From Maylandia zebra (lineage: Eukaryota; Chordata; Actinopteri; Cichliformes; Cichlidae): a stretch of 64,000 bases of DNA. This document shows, one piece after another, positions 37,186 through 47,327 of the stretch. Where the stretch lies: contig NC_135177.1 of assembly GCF_041146795.1 (NCBI RefSeq), positions 38,155,560-38,219,559 on the forward strand, written 5' to 3'. The notes under the pieces were generated by a model that did not search any database, was not told where the DNA came from, and saw only the letters and a list, made by a program, of their open reading frames with translations. Made by a program: the position numbers and the translations under genes. Positions within the stretch are counted from its first letter, which is position 1; every line of letters begins with the position of its first letter.

Positions 37186-40100
37186 GTACATTTGGTTTTT
37201 CTGGACCCTGGTTGGCTGCAGTGCATTCCTACCACCAGAAGGTGGCAGTGAAGTACCAAGAAGCTGAAATCTAGCAGGGCCTCTGTCAGTGAGCTGCACT
37301 TTGACTCTGTATGGAGTCAAAGTGCAGCTCACTGGATAAATCACTGTGTGCACGTTCACGGTGCAGCATCTAATGAGTCTTTACTTGGGATGAGGGAAAG
37401 AAATTAGACTAACAGACTAGTGTAAAAGTAAGAAATGCTCAGAAGTTTAGTTCAAATTCAAATTCAAATTCAAATTCAAATTTTATTTGTCACGTACACA
37501 GTCATACACAGTACGATATGTAGTGAAATGCTTGGACAACTGCTCGTGACCTAAAGAAAACAAAAAAGGAAAAGGCTATGAATAAGATAGGAAATAAATA
37601 TGAAAAATTAAAAAGGGTAAATTTAACTAGGAAGGAATAAAATATAAATTAAGGTTAAAAATGAAATAACTGTACAACACAAATTAGAATGAAGGGTAAA
37701 TTTAACTGGGAAGAATAAGATAAAATATATAAATTAAAGTTGAAAATAAAATAACTGTACAACAAAATACACAATATAGAACTATATAAGAATGTATGAA
37801 GAAATATAAATAAATATATACACAATAACAGCAGCTGTACAAGTATTAACTGGAAATGAAGAATATAGTGACCAGTGTTGTGCAAAACCAATGTCCAGAA
37901 AGTCCAGTGTGTGTAAGAACTGTATGTGTGGGTCAGTACTGTGTGGTGGTGTGATTGAGAGACCGTATCGCCTGCGGGAAGAAGCTCCTCCTCAGTCTCT
38001 CTGTGTTGGTCTTCAGGGAGCGGAATCGCTTTCCTGACCTCAACAGAGAGAACAGTCTGTTGTTGGGATGGCTGAGGTCCTTCACGATCTTCCTGGCCTT
38101 GGTCCAGCACCGCCTGCTGTAGATTGAGTGCAGGTCAGGGAGCTCGGAGCGGATGGTGCGCTCAGCTGACCGCACAACCCTCTGTAGAGCTCGTCTGTCC
38201 TGCATGGTGCTGTTCCCGAACCAGGTTAAGATGTTTCCCGCCAGGATGCTCTCTATGGTGCAGGAGTAAAAGTTCCTGAGCACCTTGGAGGGCAGTTGGA
38301 AGTCTCTCAAGCGTCTGAGGTGGTAGAGACGCTGTCGGGCCTTTTTCACCACGGTGTTGATGTGACAGGACCATGACAGGTCCTGCGTGATGTGAACTCC
38401 GAGGTATTTGAAGCTGTCCACTCTCTCCACTGGGCACTCGTTGATGACGGGGGTCTGGTAGTTCCTCTCCTGCTTAGTGCTGAAGTCCACTATCAGCTCC
38501 TTTGTCTTACTGACGTTTAGAAGGAGGTTGTTCCTCTGGCACCAGTTCTCCAGATTCCTAATCTCCTTCAGGTAGGCCGTCTCGTTGTTATCAGAGATCA
38601 GGCCCACCACGACGGTGTCGTCAGCAAACTTGATGATGGTGGTGGAGCTGGTAGTGGCCACACAGTCATATGTGTACAAAGAGTACAGCAGGGGGCTCAG
38701 AACACACCCCTGGGGGGCTCCAGTGCTGAGAGTGGTGGAGGCTGAGACATGTCCGCCCATCCTTACTGGCTGTGGTCTGCCAGTTAGGAAGTTGGAGATC
38801 CACTGACACATAGATGAGCTGAGTCCCAGATGCTCCAGCTTGGTGGTGAGTGTGGAGGGAATTATGGTATTAAATGCAGAGCTGTAGTCTATGAAGAGCA
38901 TTTTAACATAATTCCCCCTTCTAGTGTCCAAGTGAGTGAGTGATGTGTGGAGGAGATGAGAGATGGCATCGTCTGTGGAACGATTTGGACGGTAAGCGAA
39001 CTGTAGTGGGTCCAGTGTGTCTGGTAGTGAAGAAATGATGAAGTCTCTGACCAGGCGTTCAAAGCACTTCATCACTACTGAGGTGAGGGCTACAGGGCGA
39101 TAGTCATTGAGAGAAGCAGGGTGGAAAATGTCAAAAACTAACAACAAAGGCATTTTAAAATATTTATCACATTCATGATCAGAGGTGGCAAAAGTCCAGA
39201 CATTCAGTGTTTAAGTAGAGAAGAGTTATTGTCAAAAGCACATGTACAGATCATACACAGTGAAACTGCAGGGCTCCCACAGTCCTCAGTGTTACACTAA
39301 ACAACATAAAAGATAAAAGTCTTATACACACAACAGTGTCCAACACAGTCTGAGTGTTTTTGGGAAAGTGGGAGTGTGGGAGTCAGTGAAGGGCGGTGGT
39401 TCAGAGTTTTGGGGGGGCGGGGTCGACAGAGCAGGGAGAGAGTAGATGTCCTGGAGTGAGGGCAGAGAAGCACCCACGATCCTTTCTCTGCTCTCGCTCT
39501 CCTCAGTTTGAGGAGGAAGTAGAGTCGCTGTTGGGCTTTACGGACCACGATGCTGTTCTTTGACGACATCAATATGAAGTACATATACTAGTGTTAAAAA
39601 ATACTGCAGTAAAAGTTCAAGTATGGATTTAAACTTAAGTGAAAAAGTACAGGCTCTGACAGTTACTCAGAGTAAGAAAGTAAAGAGCAGCTCCTTGAAG
39701 GACGTTTTTACTGAACCTCCTGTTATATTAATGTAATAAAGTAATAATAGATGGAGATGAGCAGGTTTTCCCAACGACGATGCACCACCTGGTGGCAGAT
39801 GTCTACATAACATTTAAGACCCAATAATTTACTGGCGTTAGATTAAACGGCTGTCATGTCTGTTGCTGACGATTAACACATCGCCAATCTTCGTAATTCT
39901 TTCGATCTTGAAGAATTCTTCCAAGAGTCTGTGGTGCACGCTGGTGAAACCAGAACCTCACAGAACTGCACCGCCTGATGGAAACATCGGTCAGCACAAG
40001 GCGCCATCTCAGTGTCTTAAAGAGTGTTTGATGTTATGCAGATGTTGGATGTTGCAGCAGAAACACATTCTAAAGCTCAGACCTGAGCTTTAGAACAGGA

Positions 40101-42818
40101 CCCCAAGTCTTCCCCCTCGGTTAGAGCGGCCTCCTGTGGTGGATCTGGTCATTACACAGATAAATCTCAGTGAGAAATCTTACAGGTTAAACTATCCCAG
40201 GTCCTGATGTGTTGTGTTAGCTTGATGTAGTTGGTCTGTCTCACCTGTGACCTTTGACCCTGTTCTCCACAGCGATAAGTTCAGCAGGAAGATCCGCTTC
40301 ATTCAGAGTCTGCAGCAGCTGTCCGAGCTCATCCCCACAGACCAGCTGCAGATCCCCGACGCCATCCGCCAGTAAGGCCCTCTGACTCCAGTCTGACTCC
40401 ACTCTGACTCTGACTCCACTCTGACTCCAGTCTGACTCTGACTCCACTCTGACTCCACTCTGACTCTGACTCCACTCTGACTCCAGTCTGACTCTGACTC
40501 CACTCTGACTCCACTCTGACTCTGACTCCACTCTGACTCCAGTCTGACTCCAGTCTGACTCCACTCTGACTCTGACTCCACTCTAACTCCACTCTGACTC
40601 TGACTCCACTCTGACTCCACTCTGACTCTGACTCCCCTCTAACTCCACTCTGACTCTGACTCCACTCTGACTCTGACTCCGCTCTAACTCTGCTCTGACT
40701 CCACTCTGACTCTGACTCCACTCTGACTCTGACTCCACTCTGACTCCACTCTGACTCCGCTCTAACTCTGCTCTGACTCCACTCTGACTCTGACTCCACT
40801 CTGACTCCACTCTGACTCCGCTCTAACTCTGCTCTGACTCCACTCTGACTCTGACTCCACTCCAACTCCACTCTGACTCTGACTCCACTCTGACTCTGAC
40901 TCCACTCCAACTCCACTCTGACTCCAGTCTGACTCCACTCTGACACTGACTCCACTCTAACTCCACTCTGACTCCACTCTGACTCCACTCTGACTCTGAC
41001 TCCCCTCTAACTCCACTCTGACTCCACTCTGACTCTGACTCCGCTCTAACTCTGCTCTGACTCCACTCTGACTCTGACTCCACTCTGACTCTGACTCCAC
41101 TCCAACTCCACTCTGACTCTGACTCCACTCTGACTCCAGTCTGACTCTGACTCCACTCTGACTCCACTCTGACTCCAGTCTGACTCCAGTCTGACTCCAC
41201 TCTGACTCTGACTCTGACTCCACTCTAACTCCACTCTGACTCTGACTCCACTCTGACTCCACTCTGACTCTGACTCCCCTCTAACTCCACTCTGACTCTG
41301 ACTCCACTCTGACTCTGACTCCGCTCTAACTCTGCTCTGACTCCACTCTGACTCTGACTCCACTCTGACTCTGACTCCACTCTGACTCCACTCTGACTCC
41401 GCTCTAACTCTGCTCTGACTCCACTCTGACTCTGACTCCACTCTGACTCCGCTCTAACTCCGCTCTGACTCCACTCTGACTCTGACTCCACTCCAACTCC
41501 ACTCTGACTCTGACTCCACTCTGACTCTGACTCCACTCCAACTCCACTCTGACTCCAGTCTGACTCCACTCTGACACTGACTCCACTCTAACTCCACTCT
41601 GACTCCACTCTGACTCCACTCTGACTCTGACTCCCCTCTAACTCCACTCTGACTCCACTCTGACTCTGACTCCGCTCTAACTCTGCTCTGACTCCACTCT
41701 GACTCTGACTCCACTCTGACTCTGACTCCACTCCAACTCCACTCTGACTCTGACTCCACTCTGACTCCAGTCTGACTCTGACTCCGCTCTAACTCTGCTC
41801 TGACTCCACTCTGACTCTGACTCCACTCTAACTCCACTCTGACTCTGACTCCCCTCTAACTCCACTCTGACTCCACTCTGACTCTGACTCCGCTCTAACT
41901 CTGCTCTGACTCCACTCTGACTCTGACTCCACTCTGACTCTGACTCCACTCCAACTCCACTCTGACTCCAGTCTGACTCCACTCTGACTCTGACTCCACT
42001 CTAACTCCACTCTGACTCTGACTCCCCTCTAACTCCACTCTGACTCCACTCTGACTCTGACTCCGCTCTAACTCTGCTCTGACTCCACTCTGACTCTGAC
42101 TCCACTCTGACTCTGACTCCACTCCAACTCCACTCTGACTCTGACTCCACTCTGACTCCAGTCTGACTCTGACTCCGCTCTAACTCTGCTCTGACTCCAC
42201 TCTGACTCTGACTCCACTCTGACTCCAGTCTGACTCCACTCTGACTCTGACTCCACTCTAACTCCACTCTGACTCTGACTCCACTCTGACTCCACTCTAA
42301 CTCTGCTCTGACTCCACTCTGACTCCGCTCTGACTCCACTCTGGCTTGGACTCCATTGTAACTCTAATCTGGCTCTAAGATAACTTTGATGATCGATTGA
42401 ACACACAGATTAAATACAAAATGCAAGAAAACGCTTATAACACCTCACAAAAAGGCTAACAGTGGCAGCTGGGTTAGCTGCTACTTCTGTATGTTTTAGA
42501 CCTAACCCATACTGACCTTTGACCCCTATTCACCTTAACAGCTGGTGATAACAGCTTTTTCTTATTCCTTCTGTTTGACTAACTCCTATTTTACTGAGTC
42601 ATACTTCCTGTATCATTTCCAAATTAAAAGCCCTCCATCAGTTTGCATTGAGCCTTTTATTGAGAAACGATTGCAGAAATGTCACGTGATCTGTGCCGTG
42701 AGGAAGACGGAGAGAAGACGAAGACGCTCACAGAGACGTTAAGGCCTGCTGATGTTGGCGCGGTTCATGAATCCACTTCCTGTCTCTCTGCAGGTTTGAT
42801 GAGAAGCTGAACAGATGA
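28610..42818 (+). CDS. bnipl: BNIPL-like BCH-domain protein
   Basis: This belongs to the BNIP2/BNIPL/caytaxin family of BCH (CRAL-TRIO-like) scaffolds that bind small-GTPase regulators. Exons: 28610-28653, 30470-30550, 30818-30861, 32491-32733, 32807-33001, 33230-33332, 33413-33544, 37022-37108, 40273-40371, 42794-42818. They total 1053 nt (350 residues plus stop), all GT-AG and in phase. The acidic N-terminus has the family signature [18 protein letters not shown], then [22 protein letters not shown] and DLEWDDDLPR. The BCH domain runs from about residue 170 to the end ([68 protein letters not shown] is interrupted only by the intron at 37109; the spliced reading is FISDKFSRK). The wording and the prune1 neighbour favour BNIPL over BNIP2 or ATCAY. 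Confidence 0.92.
31273..32255. mobile_element. Chimeric hAT-like element (copy 5)
   Basis: The termini CAGTGTTGGGAGTAACGCG and, inverted, ...TTACTCAACACTG are flanked by a perfect 8-bp duplication TTAGTAAG (31265-31272 and 32256-32263). The interior from about 31428 to 31815 matches parts of the different element at 45395, including its terminal 'tcccagtccagccctg' phrase. It appears to be one hAT inserted or recombined into another. It lies in bnipl intron 3. Confidence 0.88.
33621..36047 (+). mobile_element. 2.4-kb GC-rich retroposed sequence with poly(A)
   Basis: It is flanked by a perfect 15-bp direct repeat AGTAACTGTGACCCC (33606-33620 and 36048-36062) and ends in an A-rich tail (36037-36047). 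These are signs of LINE-type target-primed reverse transcription. The first ~1.9 kb is strongly G/C-rich with a 33-C run (34267-34299). The 3' part is pyrimidine-rich, then A/T-rich with AATAAA-like words near 35927-35945. I see no RT or endonuclease motif; the longest internal frame (34946-35539) is low-complexity and unrecognised. It could be a LINE-mobilised non-coding RNA copy or a nonautonomous element. It lies in bnipl intron 7, 76 bp past the donor. Confidence 0.82.
34267..34299. repeat. Poly(C) run of 33
   Basis: An uninterrupted C tract inside the 33621-36047 element. Its length may be inexact in the assembly. Confidence 0.9.
36140..36310 (-). repeat. L2-like LINE 3' tail / derived SINE
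   Basis: A diverged member of the 868-1130 family ('aatcatgtgaccccctatgag', 'ctttggcgacagg'). Confidence 0.6.
37118..37182. repeat. (CA)n microsatellite at a bnipl splice donor
   Basis: About 32 CA units begin 9 bp after the donor GTCAGC at 37109. Confidence 0.95.
37287..37334. repeat. Perfect 21-bp palindrome, 6-nt loop
   Basis: Left arm 37287-37307 and right arm 37314-37334 are exact reverse complements around the loop TGTATG. It lies in bnipl intron 8. Confidence 0.9.
37448..39165 (-). mobile_element. Rex1/Babar-like LINE copy C with long open RT frame
   Basis: The minus-strand ORF 37933-39153 (406 codons) encodes most of an [65 protein letters not shown], the catalytic FADD in [13 protein letters not shown], and the C-terminal region to LNHTTTQY. 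The 5' part with the endonuclease is missing. The 3' UTR ends at a (CAAATT)n tail, 37452-37483. The unbroken frame suggests a young insertion. It lies in bnipl intron 8. Confidence 0.88.
39200..39590 (-). mobile_element. Rex1-like LINE 3' fragment (copy D)
   Basis: Minus-strand 39297-39584 encodes a short thumb-region piece ([15 protein letters not shown]) followed by UTR sequence similar to that at 45060-45385 ('cctcagtgttaca'). Confidence 0.6.
40378..42380. repeat. 2-kb minisatellite (ACTCTGACTCC)n, higher-order period 631 bp
   Basis: The array is built from 11-bp ACTCTGACTCC units with frequent 6-bp CTGACT insertions and variants (ACTCTAACTCC, CCGCTCTAACT, GACACTGAC). Rare variants recur exactly 631 bp apart: TGACAC at 40941 and 41572, and CCGCTCTAAC at 41041 and 41672. 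This shows larger blocks were duplicated. Because the unit lacks stops on the minus strand, long Ser/Glu/Gln/Val-rich frames arise there by chance. It begins a few bases after the bnipl exon 9 donor at 40372. Confidence 0.95.
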
Positions 42819-43270
42819 CCCTCTCACACGTCACACTGGAGGGACCCAGGAGGCCACAGGGTCAGGAAGCCTGCTGACCTTTGACCTGTGGCGTGTACAT
42901 ATGAGCAGACTGCTGTACGTCTGTGTGCTGGTGGCGTTCGGACTCGGAGAGGACGAACATGCTAACGGGAACTCTGCTGCTTCTTTCCTCTAAACTTGAA
43001 CAAACGCTAACTTACTGTTTATTTATTGGCGTATTTAAGACGGCGGTGAGAGCGAGACACCCGACACATCGCGCCGTCACGTTTCTGTCTGAGCCTCAGA
43101 TCTATGGACGTGTGGGGGGTGGGGCTAATCGGGCTCTGTAATCCAGGTGATAGAATCTGTTTTGGTTTTCATGTCCATGTGAAACACGTGAGTGGAGCTT
43201 CACTGCGGAAAGTTGCTGACTGGTTGCTGACTGTGTTTCACTTCCTGTAATAAAGCATGGATCAAGCAGC
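42819..43270 (+). other. bnipl 3' UTR with AATAAA
   Basis: The hexamer AATAAA at 43249-43254 lies about 430 bp after the stop, followed by a T/G-rich stretch (CCTGTTTGTTTCATG). Confidence 0.7.
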
Positions 43271-43879
43271 CTGACTCGTCCTGTTTGTTTCATGAGGTCC
43301 CGTCTACCTGAAAACGCGTGACGCTGACTCACGGTTTGCGACCTCACCGCCGTTTCAGGGTCAGCAGCGGGCTCTTAGGCTTGACGAGGTAATGTTGACA
43401 GCTGTGGACAGGACAATTATTTAGTTTTTCTTTTTAGTTTTGAGTTCACAGAATTATTCATTTTCCACACAGTGTAAATGCGAGTGCTTACTGGCTGAAA
43501 TGATTGTCAGGTGACCTGTATTCTTCTTTCTGAATGGCCTGCAGGGAACAGCTCAATCCAAACATCAACAGTATCAACACCAACGTGAGTTCAGCCCACT
43601 GAACTGTGTCAGAGCGCCCTGCTGTGACTGTGATTTACATCTTTTCTCTCACACGTCCAAACCTTTCCGTGATCACTCTCGTCTGTTTTTTACAGCCTGT
43701 GCTCGTCTCCAAGTGCTCTACGTTCAGCTTTCCAAAACGCACAATTTCAAAATAAAAGCTCAAAGGTGTTGTGTTAAATCATTATTGTGAAAAGTGAAAA
43801 TCACAGTAGCACGCACACTGCTGCTTTCATAAAGGTGTCAGTATTGGAAAAACTATGACATTGGGGGTGTCCAAGTTCA

Positions 43880-44455
43880 TGGGCTGCATCCTCCTGAGGC
43901 CGCATTTGTAGCCCGATTACGTCACAGCGACGCGATGAAGCCTGTCCAAATTCAAAAGCTGCTCCAAATGCGTTCCCCTTTTCCCAGATTTGAAGGATGG
44001 GTCGGGTGTATCCTTTGTGGCCTATATTATCCCAGAATTCATATTCATATTCCAGTTTCCAACAATGGCAGCAGCTACTTTTAATATTACTCTGTGTCAC
44101 AAAACATACTTTCAGGCAAAAATGTAGCTGCGTGAACTTCAAACATCTGCTCGGCTTATCACGATTTCACATATTTGCAAAAGTGCTCCGACGTTTTGGG
44201 AGACGAACTCCCCGCACATCGTTTTCAACCCCACCGTGGTCTTTGGCTACTCAGGTCAAACATGATATATAAGTCAATTAGATACTTATAAATGTCATTG
44301 TTTGGCTTTTTTCAGTGTCTGATTTGTTTGTGAGTAAATCGGTTTGGCTGAGATTAAAGTTATAGTTCTCACACAGCTGAATAAACATCAAAAAGAAAAC
44401 TGATTAAACAGAAGTATGAGATGGTCGAGAGTTTACTCCAGTGTTCTGTTATGTA
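43880..44455. repeat. Fragment related to hAT-like element interior
   Basis: It aligns by eye to 5105-5495 of the element at 5011 ('ttcatgggctgcatcctcc', 'gattacgtcacagcgacgcg', 'tgagtaaatcggtttggc'). It contains extra sequence, and no termini were identified. Confidence 0.6.
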
Positions 44456-44502
44456 AGCAGTGTGGGCTGTTTCACCTGCACCAGAACTCAACTGTTTACA
44501 TA

Positions 44503-44722
44503 CAGTGGATGCAAAAGTATTCGGCCCCTTTCAACTTTCCCACATTTTGTCACATTACAGCCACAAACATGAATCAATGTTATTGGAATTCCACATGAAA
44601 GACCAACACAAACACGTGAGGAGTGGAACGAAAATCAGACATGATTCCAAACATGTTTTACAAATAAATAACTGCAAAATGTGGGAAAGTTCAAGGGGGC
44701 CAAATACTTTTGCAAGCCACTG
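44503..44722. mobile_element. Tc1/mariner-type MITE
   Basis: The ends CAGTGGATGCAAAAGTATT and, inverted, ...AATACTTTTGCAAGCCACTG are flanked by TA dinucleotides (44501-44502 and 44723-44724). Length is 220 bp with no ORF. The terminal inverted repeats include GTATTCGGCCCC. Confidence 0.9.
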
Positions 44723-45059
44723 TAAATAGGGGCGTGGCCTCTGTGACCGACAGGTAATCATAACAAACTGTCTGTGAGGGCTGAGCTTTAATGAGTAAAA
44801 TTTGAGGATTTTGATTGGATGTGACCTCACAAACTGGAAGAGCATTCGGCAAAACACAAAAAGAGCACCACCCCATGCACATGTGAGACCGTACATGGAC
44901 AGTTATAAAAGTGTGAAAGTATCTTTTACGTGAGCCGTGCACCGGCTCCGGCTGTGTGTCAGCTCTCAGGTTTCCTGTAGGTGGTGATCAGCTGTAGCTG
45001 GATGGTGATGGGTGTGAGCTGGTGGTGGTGTAGTGTATAGGTATGTGTGGGTGGAGTCA

Positions 45060-45394
45060 AACACACACAGCCCTCAGTGTTACAGTAAAACAATATAAAG
45101 ATTAAAAAATAGAAGTCTAATATACAACACAATGCAGTCTTTCATAAACAACAGTGTCCAACACAACCATAGTGACTGTGGGCAAGAGTTCGTGTGTGGG
45201 GGGGGGCAGTCAGTGAAAGGGTGATGGTGGATGTTCAGTTTGTTTTATTTATGTCTGGGGGGGTTCAGAGGGAAGAGGTGGATGGAGGTCTGGAGTTGGT
45301 GTGTGTAAGAGCAGGGAGAGAGTTCAGCATCCTGACAGCCTGATGGATGGAGCTGTCTCTCAGTCTGGTTCTAGCCATGGCGTACAGCTCCACC
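45060..45394 (-). mobile_element. Rex1-like LINE 3' fragment (copy E)
   Basis: The minus strand encodes a short RT C-terminal remnant (RTRLRDSSIHQAVRMLNS) with 3' UTR similar to copy D. It is interrupted on its right by the hAT-like element at 45395. Confidence 0.6.
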
Positions 45395-46750
45395 ATAGCC
45401 GGACTGGCCATCGGCATTTGCCCGGTGGGCCGATGGGTTTGTTTGTTTTTTTTCCGTAACGGTATACACACTGAAAGGTGGTGGATTGGCCAGATGCTGG
45501 GAGATGTGTAAAAATAACTCAGTTGTTTGGCTATTGCGGAGCTTCCACAGATTCAGTAACATTAGCAAGTGATGGAGGCCAGCAGATGCAACACGCTGGC
45601 AGGTGGATGACGGAAAGGCAGGAGGAGCAGAGACCCGAGGCGATGAACTGAACTTCAGGTAAGAAGTTATGACCTGCAGTCTATCTGGGTCAGATATGAA
45701 CCAAGTTTAGGTGGAGTTTATTTTCGTTTTGCTGACTTTTTACAGTCAGTTACAGTAACTCGTACTGCGTACTAGCTAGCATGACGGAGTTTATATACTG
45801 CTGGGCGGGTGCTATGATGTTACTGATGTTGAACTTGTTTTATCTTATTTTATTTATAAGGTTAGTTAGTAGAGTTTCCAACTGTCCCGTAAAAAAAACG
45901 GAATTGTCTCGTATTCAGAGAAAATATTATGCGTTTCGTATTGAAGTGAAAAGGAACACAGTTTGTCCCGGACTTCAGCTAGAATGAAAAAGACACAAAG
46001 CTGGAGTTATTCTGTGTAGGGAAGTTATGAACTGTTTCTGAGAGACTAATAACACCAGGATCCTTTTCTAAGTAGCTGACAGCTGGTAACTGTGCAGGGG
46101 CGGGTCTAGCAAAGTGTTGCCAGGGGGCCAGGTAGGGCATTAATATGTTTTGTTTAGGGTTATTGTACATAGTAATTTTTTTAGGGTCCCATCATAATTT
46201 CTTCAGAAGTACTGTATATGATGCCAGTATTTCCCACATTTTCTAGATACTGTACCAGTGCTGTGTGTAAAATGCCATCAAAAAGTCAATTAAGTTTTAT
46301 TCTTTCTCAGCTGTCTTTCTATCTCCTTTCACTTTGTAAAGGTTGCCATGTTAGAAAGAATATTTTGCCCTGCCATGCTGTTTATTGATGTGGAAAATGA
46401 ATGGTTTATGAAAATATATCTAAATCTGTCATCAGTAATCAGTAATGATCATGTCTCACCTCTAGTCTCCTCTGTCTTAATTTCAGGTTTTCACCATGTG
46501 TTGTAGATAGTTCAGGTTAACTCGACCAAGCAGTCTACTTTCGGGTACTGTTTAGAATACCAGAATAAGGAGGATGGTGTAGATTTAAGTTTATGAGACT
46601 GATACATATATACCAACAAGACAGCGTCCATCACTGTGACAACAGCGTTTGTTTTCATTCAAAGGCTTTATGGTTTTTCCTATAATACCTGGTGGGCCGG
46701 TCTCTAGTCAAAATGCCCAGGCCGATTTTTTTGTCCCAGTCCAGCCCTGA
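45395..46750. mobile_element. hAT-like element (copy 6)
   Basis: Left end ATAGCCGGACTGGCCATCGG, with TTTGCCCGGTGGGCC inside. The right end contains CCTGGTGGGCCGG...GTCCCAGTCCAGCCCTGA. Flanks GCTCCACC (45387-45394) and CCTCCACC (46751-46758) are an 8-bp duplication with one mismatch. Interior 45535-45720 is shared with the element at 31273. No transposase ORF is present. Confidence 0.78.
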
Positions 46751-46955
46751 CCTCCACCCAGGCATAGTGATGGGTGTAAGCTGTGGATGGAGGTGTAGTG
46801 TATGGCGATGGGTGTAAGCTGTGGATGGAGGTGTCGCTGCCTGTGTATACGAGCTGTTTACTGAAGGTTTCTATTCTCACTCTGATGACTCCGCTCTTTG
46901 GGCGCTCTCTCTCATTTATGGCCCGCCAGCTTGACGCCCCGCCCACAGTCCATTT

Positions 46956-46972
46956 CACGCACTGTTCACGCG
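46956..46972 (+). promoter_or_regulatory. ChoRE-like element 1 (txnip promoter)
   Basis: CACGCA-N5-CACGCG, two E-box-like half sites with the 5-bp spacing typical of carbohydrate response elements bound by MondoA/ChREBP-Mlx. The half sites are degenerate. It lies about 370 bp upstream of the txnip ATG. Confidence 0.6.
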
Positions 46973-46988
46973 TCCACTTCGCGCTCCG

Positions 46989-47025
46989 ATTGGCTGACGT
47001 TCTGGGCCGGCCAATCACAGAGTTC
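46989..47025 (+). promoter_or_regulatory. Two CCAAT boxes (txnip promoter)
   Basis: An inverted CCAAT (ATTGG, 46989-46993) and a direct CCAAT (47021-47025) lie between the two ChoRE-like motifs. NF-Y sites next to the ChoRE are also described for mammalian TXNIP. Confidence 0.65.
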
Positions 47026-47049
47026 CCTGTAGCAGAGGCTTGGCGAGTT

Positions 47050-47066
47050 CACGCTGTCCGCACGTG
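47050..47066 (+). promoter_or_regulatory. ChoRE-like element 2 (txnip promoter)
   Basis: CACGCT-N5-CACGTG with one perfect E-box and 5-bp spacing. It lies 39 bp upstream of the TATA box. Confidence 0.68.
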
Positions 47067-47104
47067 CTGCTCGGAGGGTAGCGGGACCCCCGCCCCTCCT
47101 GCGG

Positions 47105-47129
47105 TATAAAACGGGCCGGGGTTGTTTAC
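47105..47129 (+). promoter_or_regulatory. TATA box and forkhead-like site (txnip promoter)
   Basis: TATAAA at 47105-47110 is followed by TGTTTAC (47123-47129), a forkhead/FOXO-type core. The expected transcription start is near 47135, giving a 5' UTR of about 190 bp. Confidence 0.7.
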
Positions 47130-47327
47130 AGAAAGAATCACAGACGGTACCGACAGCCTGGCCCGGTGGCACTTCCAGTTCTCTAATTTAGCAGCTTCCC
47201 TGGTTCATTAAACCCTTATTTCATTTTGTTTTCGCGCCTCGGTGGCGGTTTCTGCACTAACCGGACATTTCACCGTCGCTCCGTGACACTCTGACCCCTT
47301 GACTTCCGGTCCGTTTCGGCCGTCGTC

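Noticed and set aside
37474-39153. RT-like ORF as a host gene
   Set aside because: RT motifs, a LINE 3' UTR and an (AATTTG)n tail show a retrotransposon copy.
40241-42406. Many long minus-strand ORFs rich in Ser, Glu, Gln and Val
   Set aside because: They come from the stop-poor minisatellite read in several frames at once. There is no independent coding signal.
47062-47172. Possible alternative gene starts near the txnip promoter
   Set aside because: These frames overlap the TATA/CCAAT promoter and 5' UTR. The arrestin start at 47328 explains the locus.
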